Below, piece after piece: positions 33,544 through 42,847 of a stretch of DNA of 64,000 bases. The stretch comes from Bdellovibrio sp. UBA4095 (GTDB lineage Bacteria; Bdellovibrionota; Bdellovibrionia; Bdellovibrionales; Bdellovibrionaceae): positions 1 to 64,000 of the forward strand of contig DFXZ01000005.1 of NCBI GenBank assembly GCA_002381805.1, in the 5' to 3' direction. How positions within the stretch are numbered: position 1 is the first letter of the stretch; each line of letters starts with the position of its first letter. The notes below the pieces were generated by a model. That model worked only from the letters and a program-made list of their open reading frames with translations. It did not search any database and was not told where the DNA came from. Both the position numbers and the translations under genes were made by a program.

Positions 33544-34554
33544 ATGAAAATCGCCTTCTTCGACGCCCGCACTTACGAAAGAAAAGCCTTCGCCACCGAA
33601 GCTGCGCGCTTTTCCCACGAGATCGTTTATTTCGAAACACGCCTGACCGAACAATCAGCCTCACTTGCTGCCAACTATCCTTGCGTGTGTGCTTTTGTAA
33701 ATGACCGCTTGAACGATAGCACCCTTAGAACGCTTGCTAGCGGCGGAACCCGAATTATTGCTTTGCGATCGGCCGGGTTCAACCATGTGAATCTCGAGGT
33801 CGCCTCAGAGCTTGGAATAAAAATTGTGCGAGTCCCCGAGTACTCGCCTTATGCAGTTGCCGAACATGCTGTCGCGCTGATTCTGTCGCTGAATCGAAAA
33901 ATTCATCGGGCCTATAATAGAGTCCGCGATGGCAATTTTTCCTTGGATGGATTGGTCGGCTTTGATTTGAACCAAAAACATGTCGGAGTCATCGGGACCG
34001 GCAAAATCGGCTCCGTGTTTGCGCAAATTATGCTAGGCTTCGGTTGCAAGGTGGTCGCTTATGACATCCATCAGAATCAAGACCTCATTGCGAAAGGCGT
34101 TCAGTATCAAAACCTTGATCAACTGCTAAAACAATCTGACATCATTTCTTTAAACGTGCCCCTGACTCCTCAGACTCGACATCTGATTAATGAAAAATCG
34201 CTATCTCTGACCAAACCAGGGGTGATGCTGATCAATACCGGCCGAGGTGCTCTCATCGATACAGGTGCTCTGATCCGCTCCCTTAAGTCTGGCCACATTG
34301 GCTCTGCAGGTCTCGATGTTTATGAAGAGGAGGAAGGCATCTTCTTTGAGAATCTATCAGAACAAATCTTGCAAGATGACCAACTAGTACGTCTTCTCAC
34401 TTTTCCGAATGTCCTGTTGACGTCTCATCAAGCCTTTTTAACCAAAGAAGCTCTTTCAAATATTGCTGAAGTCACATTGCAAAATATTGAGGACTTCGCT
34501 GAAGGTCGTCCCTTGCTCAATGAAGTTTCTGCAAATCGAAACTTAAAGAAATAG
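33544..34554 (+). CDS. ldhA: D-lactate dehydrogenase (2-hydroxyacid dehydrogenase family)
   Basis: 336 residues. Reduces pyruvate to D-lactate with NADH or oxidises D-lactate. The NAD-binding GTGKIG (in HVGVIGTGKIGSVFAQI) lies at about 150. The catalytic residues are Arg (LINTGRGALIDT), Glu in the DVYEEE context and His in LTSHQAFLT, which is characteristic of the LdhA subfamily rather than glyoxylate or phosphoglycerate dehydrogenases. GAGGAG precedes the ATG at 33544, and the longer upstream frame is unlikely. The ABC ATPase follows 12 nt after the stop, so it may be transcribed with it, an odd pairing with an exporter. Confidence 0.9.
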   Translation: MKIAFFDARTYERKAFATEAARFSHEIVYFETRLTEQSASLAANYPCVCAFVNDRLNDSTLRTLASGGTRIIALRSAGFNHVNLEVASELGIKIVRVPEYSPYAVAEHAVALILSLNRKIHRAYNRVRDGNFSLDGLVGFDLNQKHVGVIGTGKIGSVFAQIMLGFGCKVVAYDIHQNQDLIAKGVQYQNLDQLLKQSDIISLNVPLTPQTRHLINEKSLSLTKPGVMLINTGRGALIDTGALIRSLKSGHIGSAGLDVYEEEEGIFFENLSEQILQDDQLVRLLTFPNVLLTSHQAFLTKEALSNIAEVTLQNIEDFAEGRPLLNEVSANRNLKK

Positions 34555-34566
34555 AAGGATTTCGAC

Positions 34567-35286
34567 ATGACTGAACTTGGGGATACTTCAATACTGTCCA
34601 GCCGCGGGCTCACCAAAGAGTATCAGATGGGTGAGGTCAGAATACAGGCTCTTCAAGGAGTTGATTTAAAATTTCCGCCCCAAGAGTTTGTAGTTCTCCT
34701 AGGCGCTTCAGGAAGTGGCAAATCTACACTTTTGAACATCCTCGGCGGCTTAGATACCGGCACATCAGGAGAGCTCTTCTACAAAAATCAGGATCTCTCC
34801 CAAGCAACGGCTCAGGACCTGACAGCTTATCGTCGCGAACACGTAGGCTTTGTTTTTCAGTTTTACAATCTGATTCCCAATCTGACCGCCAAAGAAAATG
34901 TTGAACTTGTCACGGACATTGCTTCCAATCCCATGTCGAGTGTCGAGGCCTTAAAACTTGTTGGCCTGGAAGATCGCATGAATTTCTTCCCATCGCAGCT
35001 TTCGGGCGGAGAACAACAGCGTGTGGCAATCGCACGAGCCATCGCTAAACGACCCGATATCCTGTTATGCGATGAACCGACAGGAGCTTTGGATTTGCAC
35101 ACGGGTCGATTAGTCCTAGCTGCCATTGATAAGGTTCACAAAGAGCTGGGCACGCTGGTTATCGTGATTACGCACAACTCTGCCATCGCCGGGTTGGCTG
35201 ATCGGGTTTTACACATGGGTGATGGTAAAATTACCAGAGACGAGCGCAACACGCAGAAAGTTTCTCTGGACGAGGTCTCTTGGTGA
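34567..35286 (+). CDS. ABC transporter ATP-binding protein (MacB/LolD-like)
   Basis: 239 residues with a complete nucleotide-binding domain: Walker A GASGSGKST (about 47-55), Q-loop FQFYNLIPNLTAKENV, signature LSGGEQQRVAIARAI, Walker B ILLCDEPTGALD and H-loop VIVITHNSAIA. The long Q-loop context and the AIxxYR motif are typical of the LolD/MacB group, which works with FtsX-type permeases. It overlaps the permease by 4 nt (GTGA), so the two are translationally coupled. It forms one module with the permease and the HlyD-like adaptor. Confidence 0.92.
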   Translation: MTELGDTSILSSRGLTKEYQMGEVRIQALQGVDLKFPPQEFVVLLGASGSGKSTLLNILGGLDTGTSGELFYKNQDLSQATAQDLTAYRREHVGFVFQFYNLIPNLTAKENVELVTDIASNPMSSVEALKLVGLEDRMNFFPSQLSGGEQQRVAIARAIAKRPDILLCDEPTGALDLHTGRLVLAAIDKVHKELGTLVIVITHNSAIAGLADRVLHMGDGKITRDERNTQKVSLDEVSW

Positions 35287-37640
35287 CAGCTCTGTCGCGG
35301 AAGCTTACTGCCGATATCCGCACCTTACGTATGCAGATCCTTACGATGGCAGTCCTTGTCACCTGCGGCGTAGCCGTTCTCGTTGCGTCGTGGAGTTCCT
35401 ATGAATCACTGCAAAGAGCTCGGGATAACTACTATGAAAGCCATCAGTTTGCCGATGTTTTTGCAGAAATAACTCGAGGACCCAACGGTCTGACCGAACG
35501 AATTCGAAATTTACCAGGGATTGACCTTGCCGAAACAAGACTTTTAGAATCTGCCCTTATCGATATTGTGAATCAGCCAGAACCTGCCTTGGGCAGAATT
35601 GTCTCTTGGCACCCCGATGATCTATTAAACAAGATTCATCTAAGATCAGGACGATTTCCCGAGGCTGGAACACAAATCGAAGTTCTTGTTCATGAAAGCT
35701 TCGCAAAGGCCCATGACCTGAAGATTGGCGACAAACTTTCCCTAACAATCAAAGGGCAAAAAGAGAAGGTCTTCGTTGCAGGAATTGCGCTGTCCCCTGA
35801 ATACGTTTACGCCATCAGTCCTCTCTCACCTTTCCCGGATGACAAACACTTCGGAATTCTTTGGATGCATCGCAAAGATTTATCGCGTGTCACTGATATG
35901 GAAGGAGCCTTTAACAGTCTTGTTGTGAAGCTGACTCCAAAGACATCGGAACGCGACTTACAGCAAAGCTTGGATCACATCTTGACCTCCTATGGTGGAC
36001 TGGGCTCATATGGTCGTGATCGGCAAATGAGCAATATGTTCGTCGAAGACGAAATCAATCAGCAAAAATCCATGGCATCAGTTATGCCAGGAATATTTCT
36101 TCTGGTCGCCGCATTTATCCTTCACACAGTTTTAAGTCGACTGATCGGCTTACAGCGGACCCAAATCGCAGCGCTCAAATCGATGGGTTATGACTCCCTC
36201 ACGTTGGCGATATATTATTGGAAGCTCGTCAGTGTAATTCTTGTTCTAGGAATCCTTCCAGGGTTGCTTTTGGCTCAGTTCATAGGGCAAGGATACGCCT
36301 ACCTTTACGAACAGTATTTTCGTTTTCCCAGTATAGACTTCAACTTGTCAGGCAACTCGATGTTTATCGGTATTGCAGCCGGCATAATTCCCGGCTGGCT
36401 GGCATCTTCTCTCTCGCTAGCAGCGGTGTTTTCGCTACGGCCTGCAGAGGCAATGCGCCCACCTGTCCCCGCCCAATTCAATCACAGCATTTTCGAGCGA
36501 TGGCAGATTCTAGCTCCACGAAGCACTCAGAGCAAAATGGTTTTTAGAAATATACTTGTCCGTCCCTGGCGCTCATTCCTATCTATCTTGGGTTTGGCTG
36601 CAGCGACTGGGATACTTATCAATGGAAGCTTTTGGTCCGACATCATCGAATATATGGTTGAACGTCAATTCTATCAAATCAGCAGAGAAGATCTCGAAGT
36701 CCACCTGATCGATCCCCGAGGCCCGGAGGTTCTTGCTGAAATCAGACGCATCCCCGGTGTCCTTTTGGCAGAAGGAACCAGGCAGGTCGCCGTTCGTCTG
36801 CATCACCTGAATCACAAAGAAGACACTGTTATTCAGAGCTTCCAAAACGTAAGAGCGATCCGTCGAATTCTAAATAGATCTGGAGAACCTCTTCAGGTGC
36901 CAGCGGGCCAGATACTCCTGAGCCGTTATTATCGCGACAAACTGAATTTGAAGCGTGGAGACTTACTCAATTTCGTGATCCCAGACAAAGCCAGCCCAAA
37001 TTTTCAGGCTAGGGTTTTTGACTTTGTGGATGATGTTGTCGGGGCCTCAGTCTATGCTAACAAAGATGATCTACACCGCTGGCTAAAAGAAACTCCCAGT
37101 TATAACACTCTCTATTTAAAAATTCTTCCCGAGCATGCGGAACAAATATATGTTCTTTTAAAACAGCGCCCCGAAGTTGCCGCTATTGGCGTTAAACAAC
37201 TGCTTTTCGAAAGCTTCATTCAGAATCTCTCCGCTATGATTCTTACCTTCACGACCATTCTGGTAGCCTTTGCTGTCACGATAACAGGAGCCGTACTTTT
37301 CAACATGGCACGGATAAACCTTTCCGAAAAAGCTTGGGAACTCGCCAGTTTGAAAATAATTGGCTTTAATGAGCGAGAGGTCTTTCGTGTTCTATTTCTT
37401 GAGATGGGGATCTACGTTCTATTGGCCATGATACCTGGTCTGACTCTAGGATATGGTCTTTCTTATTTGAGTACGAAGTGGTTACAAACTTCTACCTTCT
37501 CATATCCCCTGGTCATCGATATAAAGACTTATGCCCTTGCTATCATAATCATGATAGCAACCTACTTGGTCACAGGACTTTTTCTTTATCAAAAAGTGCG
37601 CGACCTAAATATGACAGAAGCATTGAAAGCACGGGAGTAA
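35283..37640 (+). CDS. ABC transporter permease with two FtsX domains
   Basis: 785 residues from the GTG that overlaps the ATPase stop. One N-terminal transmembrane segment (about 16-36) is followed by a large extracytoplasmic domain and a first FtsX-type block of three helices (about 265-390). A second membrane helix, periplasmic domain (to about 635) and FtsX block at 640-775 follow. It thus has two half-permeases fused in one chain, as in some large LolCE-like or macrolide-type exporters. The partner adaptor suggests outward transport across the periplasm, but a LolC/E-like lipoprotein-release role is not excluded. No substrate is indicated. Confidence 0.82.
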   Translation: MTALSRKLTADIRTLRMQILTMAVLVTCGVAVLVASWSSYESLQRARDNYYESHQFADVFAEITRGPNGLTERIRNLPGIDLAETRLLESALIDIVNQPEPALGRIVSWHPDDLLNKIHLRSGRFPEAGTQIEVLVHESFAKAHDLKIGDKLSLTIKGQKEKVFVAGIALSPEYVYAISPLSPFPDDKHFGILWMHRKDLSRVTDMEGAFNSLVVKLTPKTSERDLQQSLDHILTSYGGLGSYGRDRQMSNMFVEDEINQQKSMASVMPGIFLLVAAFILHTVLSRLIGLQRTQIAALKSMGYDSLTLAIYYWKLVSVILVLGILPGLLLAQFIGQGYAYLYEQYFRFPSIDFNLSGNSMFIGIAAGIIPGWLASSLSLAAVFSLRPAEAMRPPVPAQFNHSIFERWQILAPRSTQSKMVFRNILVRPWRSFLSILGLAAATGILINGSFWSDIIEYMVERQFYQISREDLEVHLIDPRGPEVLAEIRRIPGVLLAEGTRQVAVRLHHLNHKEDTVIQSFQNVRAIRRILNRSGEPLQVPAGQILLSRYYRDKLNLKRGDLLNFVIPDKASPNFQARVFDFVDDVVGASVYANKDDLHRWLKETPSYNTLYLKILPEHAEQIYVLLKQRPEVAAIGVKQLLFESFIQNLSAMILTFTTILVAFAVTITGAVLFNMARINLSEKAWELASLKIIGFNEREVFRVLFLEMGIYVLLAMIPGLTLGYGLSYLSTKWLQTSTFSYPLVIDIKTYALAIIIMIATYLVTGLFLYQKVRDLNMTEALKARE

Positions 37641-37648
37641 ATAGACAC

Positions 37649-38521
37649 ATGCCAAAACGCCCTCAACTGACACCAAAAATCATATACAGTTTCATCGCCA
37701 TATTATTTGTTTTAAGCATCCTCTTTTTGCTGAAACCGAAAGTTATTGAAGTCGAAACCACCAAAATTCAGAGCAAGAACTTTGTCGAAACTCTGCAAGT
37801 CGATGGCAAAGTAAAATCAAAAAGGAAAGTGACCATCACAGCAAGAGCTATGGGCGACCTAGGACCGGTCGACCTTGAGGTCGGAGACCTGCTAGCAAAA
37901 GGCGATATCATCACCCGGCTTAAATGGGATTTTACAGAGCCAGTCAGGGCTCCAATCAGTGGAATTGTCTCCAAAGTCTATCGCGAATCAGCTGGCCCGA
38001 TTGCACGAGGTGAACCGATTATAGAAATCATCGATCCCCAAAGTCTGCAGATCGAAGCAGAAGTTCTTACGACCGAAGCCGTAAAAATACCTTTTGGAGC
38101 TCCCGTTAATATTGAAGGATGGGGGAACGAAAAACCGTTGCAAGGAAAAGTCACAAAAGTCAGCCGGGCCGGCTTCATGAAACTCTCTGCTCTGGGAATT
38201 GAAGAAGAAAAAACGCTGGTCTTCATTGAAATGCTAAACCCACCGGCAAATCTGCTCGGTGATAACTTCCATGTCGAACTCGATATTCACCTGTCAGAAG
38301 AAGAAGCTGTGTTGACTCTTCCTTTGGGTGCACTTTTCAAGCACAACGAGCAGTGGGCATTGTATACAGTCGAAAAAAACAGAGCTCGACTTAAAATCGT
38401 GAATATTTCCAAAAGAAATAACTCTGAAGCTGTCGTCACAGAGGGGTTGCATGAAGGAGCTGAGGTCATACTTTTCCCGGGAGATCGTATTTCTGATAAG
38501 ACGCGTGTTCGAGCTCGGTAA
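37649..38521 (+). CDS. HlyD/MacA-like periplasmic adaptor (membrane fusion protein)
   Basis: 290 residues with one N-terminal membrane segment (about 11-28). A split biotinyl/lipoyl-like domain follows: LQVDGKVKSKRKVTITARAMG on one side and VRAPISGIVSKVYRESAG on the other. A very short insertion separates them instead of a long coiled coil, so it may contact the permease directly rather than an outer-membrane channel. Beta-barrel and membrane-proximal domains come after residue 150. No TolC-like gene is in the window. It starts 8 nt after the permease stop, completing the ATPase-permease-adaptor operon. Confidence 0.85.
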   Translation: MPKRPQLTPKIIYSFIAILFVLSILFLLKPKVIEVETTKIQSKNFVETLQVDGKVKSKRKVTITARAMGDLGPVDLEVGDLLAKGDIITRLKWDFTEPVRAPISGIVSKVYRESAGPIARGEPIIEIIDPQSLQIEAEVLTTEAVKIPFGAPVNIEGWGNEKPLQGKVTKVSRAGFMKLSALGIEEEKTLVFIEMLNPPANLLGDNFHVELDIHLSEEEAVLTLPLGALFKHNEQWALYTVEKNRARLKIVNISKRNNSEAVVTEGLHEGAEVILFPGDRISDKTRVRAR

Positions 38522-38543
38522 AGAATTATTTTAAATATGAAAA

Positions 38544-38570
38544 AAGAGGGTCGGTTGTCCCGACCCTCTT
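38544..38570. terminator. Bidirectional terminator between convergent genes
   Basis: AAGAGGGTCGG / CCGACCCTCTT, 11-bp perfect stem with loop TTGTC, between the adaptor gene and the convergent GH5 gene. Confidence 0.75.
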
Positions 38571-38600
38571 CGCTTAAAACTCAATATTTTCTACCTACCT

Positions 38601-40949
38601 CTATTTTCCAAGATGTCGTTCTAATACTTCAGCCTGAGACAGAGGTGTGATCGTTTGCCCCGCTTTAGGAAGGACATAGGTCACCATGACATTGCCTGAA
38701 GGTGACAACCAAGATCCCGTTGCCCACATGGTTCCACCCATGCCAATTTGATCCATATAAGTCATTAACTCTTCACCTTCGCGGTTCCACAAACGTGCTT
38801 CGCTCGCTCCAACAACACCTGCCGTTGGCCAGCCAAACTCACCCAAGAAACACTGTTGTTTATATTTTGCACACCAGTCTGCAAAAACTTTCAGACGCGC
38901 AATACCTCTTGCTCCGATGGAAGCATGACCTTGGCTCTTTGCATGGGCCGTTTCTTCAGCATGACTTTTGGTATCGTACTTTCCAGCAGTGTTCCAATCC
39001 ATGTACATGTGCGCATGGTACATGATGTTATTAAGAGGATCCTTGATGAATGGAGCTGGGTGATTCTTCGACCAATCGGCAGCAGAAGAGAAAGTGTAAC
39101 CTTCGATATGAATCAACTTTTTCTCTCCTGTCGAGCGGATTCCATTAACCGCAGCTTGGGCATACCCTTCCCAAAGTTTCTGAGGTGTTGCATAGCCTTT
39201 TGCGGCCACAAGATTGTGCGGCTCATTCATGATGTCGTAGGCCCATACAGCGTTATAAGCATTTGCATCGGCACGGATGGCATTCACAATTTTCTTCCAG
39301 ACATCTGTGTACTGAGCCTCTGTCGGACCATGAGCATCAGAGAATAAGATCTCAACTCCATTTCGGCGATAGCGAGTATAGTTGTGCATATCAACGATGA
39401 CTTTAAGTCCAACTGTGTTCGCATCTCGTAGAACTTGCATCAAGTAACCAAGATAAGCACTTTCCAGGGGACCGCCCCACACATACTGAATGCGCTCCCA
39501 TTTAAAAGGAATGCGAACCACTTGAATTCCACGATCTTTAAGAGATCGCAGAGCATGTAGACTTGGCTTGGTATAATTCGTTCCATATATGCCTGGGACA
39601 ACTTCCTTCGCAATGCCCAGATCCATAATGTTAATTCCACGAAGATATTTCCCCGCAACTGGAGCCGGAGCTGGGGCCGCGGTGCCGGCTATTTGTAAAT
39701 CATTTGTCCCAATAGACGAGTCCACTTTAAGATGAGTGACAGACTTACCAGCATCGGTTGCATAAATGGCAAAGATATACTTTCCGCTAGCTGCATTCGC
39801 TGGAATCAGATAATCGAAAGCATAAGCTTTTCTTTCGTTCGCAGCGAAACTCAAACCCGTGACGGTTTTGGTTGCAATCGCAGAGGAAGCGACTACTCCT
39901 GTCGAAGAAACCGCTCGAATTTCTAAGCTCAGCGTAATGCCAGATACTGCGCGATCCGCCAAAATACTGTTGTTAATTTTAATTGTTGAACCAGCCTTAG
40001 GAGCTGAGTTCGCAATATATATTCCACTGTTGCGCAAATAATTAGTCACGGCGCCAGATACTGGCGGAGTGGTTGGCGCTGGAGTCGGAGCCACCGCTGT
40101 GCCAGAGACACTTATTTGGTTGGTTCCAACAGATGTATCGACTTTAAGGTAAATCACTTTGCCATCAGCAGAGGTCGCATATATTGCAAAAATATACTGA
40201 CCTGTTGCCGCGTTACTGGGGATGATGTAGTCCAGGTTATAGGCTTTCTTTTCGTTAACGGTAAAGTTTAAACCACTAAAGGACTTCTTTACTACCGCAG
40301 AAGCTGCAGCTACTCCCGAAGCGTTCACCTGGCGAATTTCCAGACTCAAGGAAACATTCGACAGAGCTTTGTCGGCAAGAATACTGTTAGATACCTTTAC
40401 GGCCTGTCCGGCCTTCACAGATTTCGTAGGTATATAGATGCCGCTATTGCGAAGTCCGCCAGCAACAGTCCCTCCTGTAACTGGAGGAGTCACTGGTGCT
40501 GCCGCTCCGGTCAATTGCATAAGAAAAGGAGCCGCAGTTCCCTGAGCCAGCAAGAGACTTGAGTTATGAACGGCAGTTCCCGCTTTAACGACCAAAGCGT
40601 ATTTGCCAGTCACAAGTGTCGAAGGGATCTTGTATGCGACTTTATAGCCTAGCTTTGTCCCCGCTACAAAATTCTGGCCGGCAAATGCCTGGTGAAACAC
40701 TGGAGACGACGCTATCGCTCCCGCTGCGGATATGCTATGGATACCAATCGTCACCGTAACATTTTTATGAACCGCATCTGACAGCACCGAAGAGCTGATG
40801 GTGACTGTTTCCCCGGCCTTGGCCGTAGGGTTTGCGATATAGATTCCTGAGTTTTTAAGACCAGCCCACACCGTTGATGAATACATTGTGGCTATCAACA
40901 TCATTACGGCAAAAGTGGCTTTACCGAATACCCCGATCATTCGTTTCAT
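38601..40949 (-). CDS. Secreted GH5-family glycosidase with three N-terminal beta-domains
   Basis: 782 residues, signal peptide 1-29. Three homologous beta-sandwich-like repeats start at about 30, 165 and 303 (each with a LKNSGIYIAN / LRNSGIYIPT / LRNSGIYIAN core), joined by short Ala/Pro/Thr-rich linkers. The C-terminal catalytic GH5 (cellulase-like) domain spans about 430-782. Acid/base Glu576 is in YDIMNEPH and nucleophile Glu704 in FLGEFGW, so both catalytic residues are intact. It should hydrolyse beta-1,4-linked glycans such as cellulose or mannan, but the actual polymer is unknown. A paralogue with two repeats lies at 53179-55206, and both have the same promoter type. Confidence 0.88.
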   Translation of the reverse strand: MKRMIGVFGKATFAVMMLIATMYSSTVWAGLKNSGIYIANPTAKAGETVTISSSVLSDAVHKNVTVTIGIHSISAAGAIASSPVFHQAFAGQNFVAGTKLGYKVAYKIPSTLVTGKYALVVKAGTAVHNSSLLLAQGTAAPFLMQLTGAAAPVTPPVTGGTVAGGLRNSGIYIPTKSVKAGQAVKVSNSILADKALSNVSLSLEIRQVNASGVAAASAVVKKSFSGLNFTVNEKKAYNLDYIIPSNAATGQYIFAIYATSADGKVIYLKVDTSVGTNQISVSGTAVAPTPAPTTPPVSGAVTNYLRNSGIYIANSAPKAGSTIKINNSILADRAVSGITLSLEIRAVSSTGVVASSAIATKTVTGLSFAANERKAYAFDYLIPANAASGKYIFAIYATDAGKSVTHLKVDSSIGTNDLQIAGTAAPAPAPVAGKYLRGINIMDLGIAKEVVPGIYGTNYTKPSLHALRSLKDRGIQVVRIPFKWERIQYVWGGPLESAYLGYLMQVLRDANTVGLKVIVDMHNYTRYRRNGVEILFSDAHGPTEAQYTDVWKKIVNAIRADANAYNAVWAYDIMNEPHNLVAAKGYATPQKLWEGYAQAAVNGIRSTGEKKLIHIEGYTFSSAADWSKNHPAPFIKDPLNNIMYHAHMYMDWNTAGKYDTKSHAEETAHAKSQGHASIGARGIARLKVFADWCAKYKQQCFLGEFGWPTAGVVGASEARLWNREGEELMTYMDQIGMGGTMWATGSWLSPSGNVMVTYVLPKAGQTITPLSQAEVLERHLGK

Positions 40950-40977
40950 TCTTGGTCCCCCCGTTTGAACGAATTTC

Positions 40978-41007
40978 AGAATAAACGAAAATCTTTGCGA
41001 CAGTTAA
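40978..41007 (-). promoter_or_regulatory. Promoter of the three-repeat GH5 gene
   Basis: On the minus strand TTAACT (41002-41007), 18-nt spacer, TATTCT (40978-40983). The spacer contains CAAAGATTTTCG, nearly the same as in the paralogous GH5 promoter (55229-55258). Confidence 0.5.
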
Positions 41008-41144
41008 AAAAAGGAGGAAATGTCTCATACTAGGGTGTCGGGAAGTTTGACATCAACTCAGATAAAACTCATTGCAGTAAAACGTATTTTTTAAGTGATT
41101 TCTCTTCAGAGGCCTTAGTATTTAGCCTCTTCTGAGAGAGAGGC

Positions 41145-42743
41145 CTAAGCTTCAGTTTCAACGATCCATGTATCTGGATCGTCAAAAAGTTGCTCTAAAA
41201 GCCCATCGGCAAACAGGTGATCCCCATCAAAAAGTTCTTTCAGAGTGAGAGCTTGAGCCGTCAGCTCTTGGTACGAAAGGGTTCTTTTCAAATACTCCTC
41301 TTTCGACATTTTAGGCTTCAAGGGATTCTTAACAACCTTCTGCCCATAAAGAAGGGTGTCATAACTATAACTATTAAAGACCATGGCCTCTAAAGAGGTA
41401 AATGGCGAATTCGTTCCCAGATTGGATGCACTTAAAGGGGGTCTTTGATGAAAAAGATCGACAATCATTTGCGCATCACCAATATGAGTGTTGTCGCGGC
41501 ACCATTGCCAATACGGAGTATTCAGCTTTTGGTTGTACTTATAGTGAATTCCCAGGAACCATCGGAAAGTGTCCCAGGTCACACCGATCTCTTGATTAAG
41601 TACAGCGATAGACGAAAAATCATTAAAGTTATTCGGCATCAACTTACATAGAGTCATGATACTATGGACGGCCGTTTGAATAGCGGTCGACTCCAACGGT
41701 TCTACAAAACCATAGGCATTTCCCAGACCGAAAACGTTTTTATTCCAGGCCTGTTTATGCCGCCCCGAACGAAACTCGATCATTTTATAGTTTTCAAAAT
41801 GACCGAACTTTTTACGAGCTTCTTGCACGGCTGTATTTTCATCACAGTACAGCGTGGAATGCACATAACCATGGTGGTTTTCGTTTCGCATCGGAATGGT
41901 CCAACACCAACCGTTATCCATTGTTGTACAGCGAGTGTATGTACCGATCACGCCGTTATTGGGTAAATCAAAGGTCAAAGCGCGATTATTAATCAGCGTG
42001 GAATTGAAAGGTAAGAATTCGGTTTTCAAAGTCTGGCCAAGAATCTTGGATCTGAATCCCGAACAATCGATATAAAGATCAAAATTTAAACTCTGACCAT
42101 CATCTGTTTCCAAAGACCTGACGTAGTTATCTTGATCCAGCGTGATGTTGACCACTTCAGCATCAATGATCGGTATGGATCTTTGCTTGACCGTTTTGTT
42201 CAAAAATCGAATCAGGCTTTTATTATCAATATGATAAGAAAACGGAATACTAGATAGCAAAGAGATCAGGGACCCATCACGATCTTTAACGACTGGAATC
42301 TTATTGTTATCCATAAGAACTGATGCCCAGTTCGCGTTATTGATAGAATCTTCGTAATAGTAAGATTCCTGCTGATGGCCTGCAAAAAAGTTGAAATTAA
42401 AGTGATAATCCCCTGGGCAACCCCAATCAAAACGAATTCCCAGCTTCAATGTGGGCTCTACTTCGCGAAAGAAGGTCTCTGGATCAATACCCAAGGTTCG
42501 GTGAAGAAAAGGGACTATCTCAGTCGTAGTGGACTCCCCCACCCCAATCACTGGAATCTTGCTGGACTCTATGACCGAAGTTTTGATCTGGGGATGCATC
42601 TTTTTAAGCGCCAAGGCAGCCAAATAGCCGGCCGTGCCCCCTCCCAAAATTCCAATCGATTTAATTTCAGTCGACGGAAATGGAGGGAAGTTGAGATAAC
42701 TTAAATCAAACGCAGTTTCGATATGATCAGCAAGGGATGACAT
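41145..42743 (-). CDS. Flavin-dependent tryptophan-type halogenase
   Basis: 532 residues from the ATG at 42743; a GTG 45 nt earlier has no ribosome site. FAD-binding GGGTAG is at 34-39, and the diagnostic halogenase motif GWCWTIP at 278-284 (GWxWxIP) is intact. The FAD-proximal Lys of PrnA/RebH corresponds to Lys100 in PTLKLGIRF, and the active-site Glu to Glu351 in PLESTAI, so both residues needed to make and direct HOCl are in place. These enzymes chlorinate or brominate aromatic substrates and need a flavin reductase, none of which is nearby. It lies 104 nt downstream of resB on the same strand. The substrate is unknown and may be a tailoring target rather than free tryptophan. Confidence 0.88.
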   Translation of the reverse strand: MSSLADHIETAFDLSYLNFPPFPSTEIKSIGILGGGTAGYLAALALKKMHPQIKTSVIESSKIPVIGVGESTTTEIVPFLHRTLGIDPETFFREVEPTLKLGIRFDWGCPGDYHFNFNFFAGHQQESYYYEDSINNANWASVLMDNNKIPVVKDRDGSLISLLSSIPFSYHIDNKSLIRFLNKTVKQRSIPIIDAEVVNITLDQDNYVRSLETDDGQSLNFDLYIDCSGFRSKILGQTLKTEFLPFNSTLINNRALTFDLPNNGVIGTYTRCTTMDNGWCWTIPMRNENHHGYVHSTLYCDENTAVQEARKKFGHFENYKMIEFRSGRHKQAWNKNVFGLGNAYGFVEPLESTAIQTAVHSIMTLCKLMPNNFNDFSSIAVLNQEIGVTWDTFRWFLGIHYKYNQKLNTPYWQWCRDNTHIGDAQMIVDLFHQRPPLSASNLGTNSPFTSLEAMVFNSYSYDTLLYGQKVVKNPLKPKMSKEEYLKRTLSYQELTAQALTLKELFDGDHLFADGLLEQLFDDPDTWIVETEA

Positions 42744-42847
42744 AGGCACCAGACCTTTTAATGTTTCCCCTGAATATGATAAAAACACCGAATAATGTCG
42801 AATCTTTTTATCTCGACTGCTCGCTGATAAGGGAAAGAATTTCTTTT

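Noticed and set aside
41122..41148. Terminator after the halogenase gene
   Set aside because: TTAGCCTCT/AGAGGCCTAA has a bulge, overlaps the stop codon and lacks a T-run on the minus strand.
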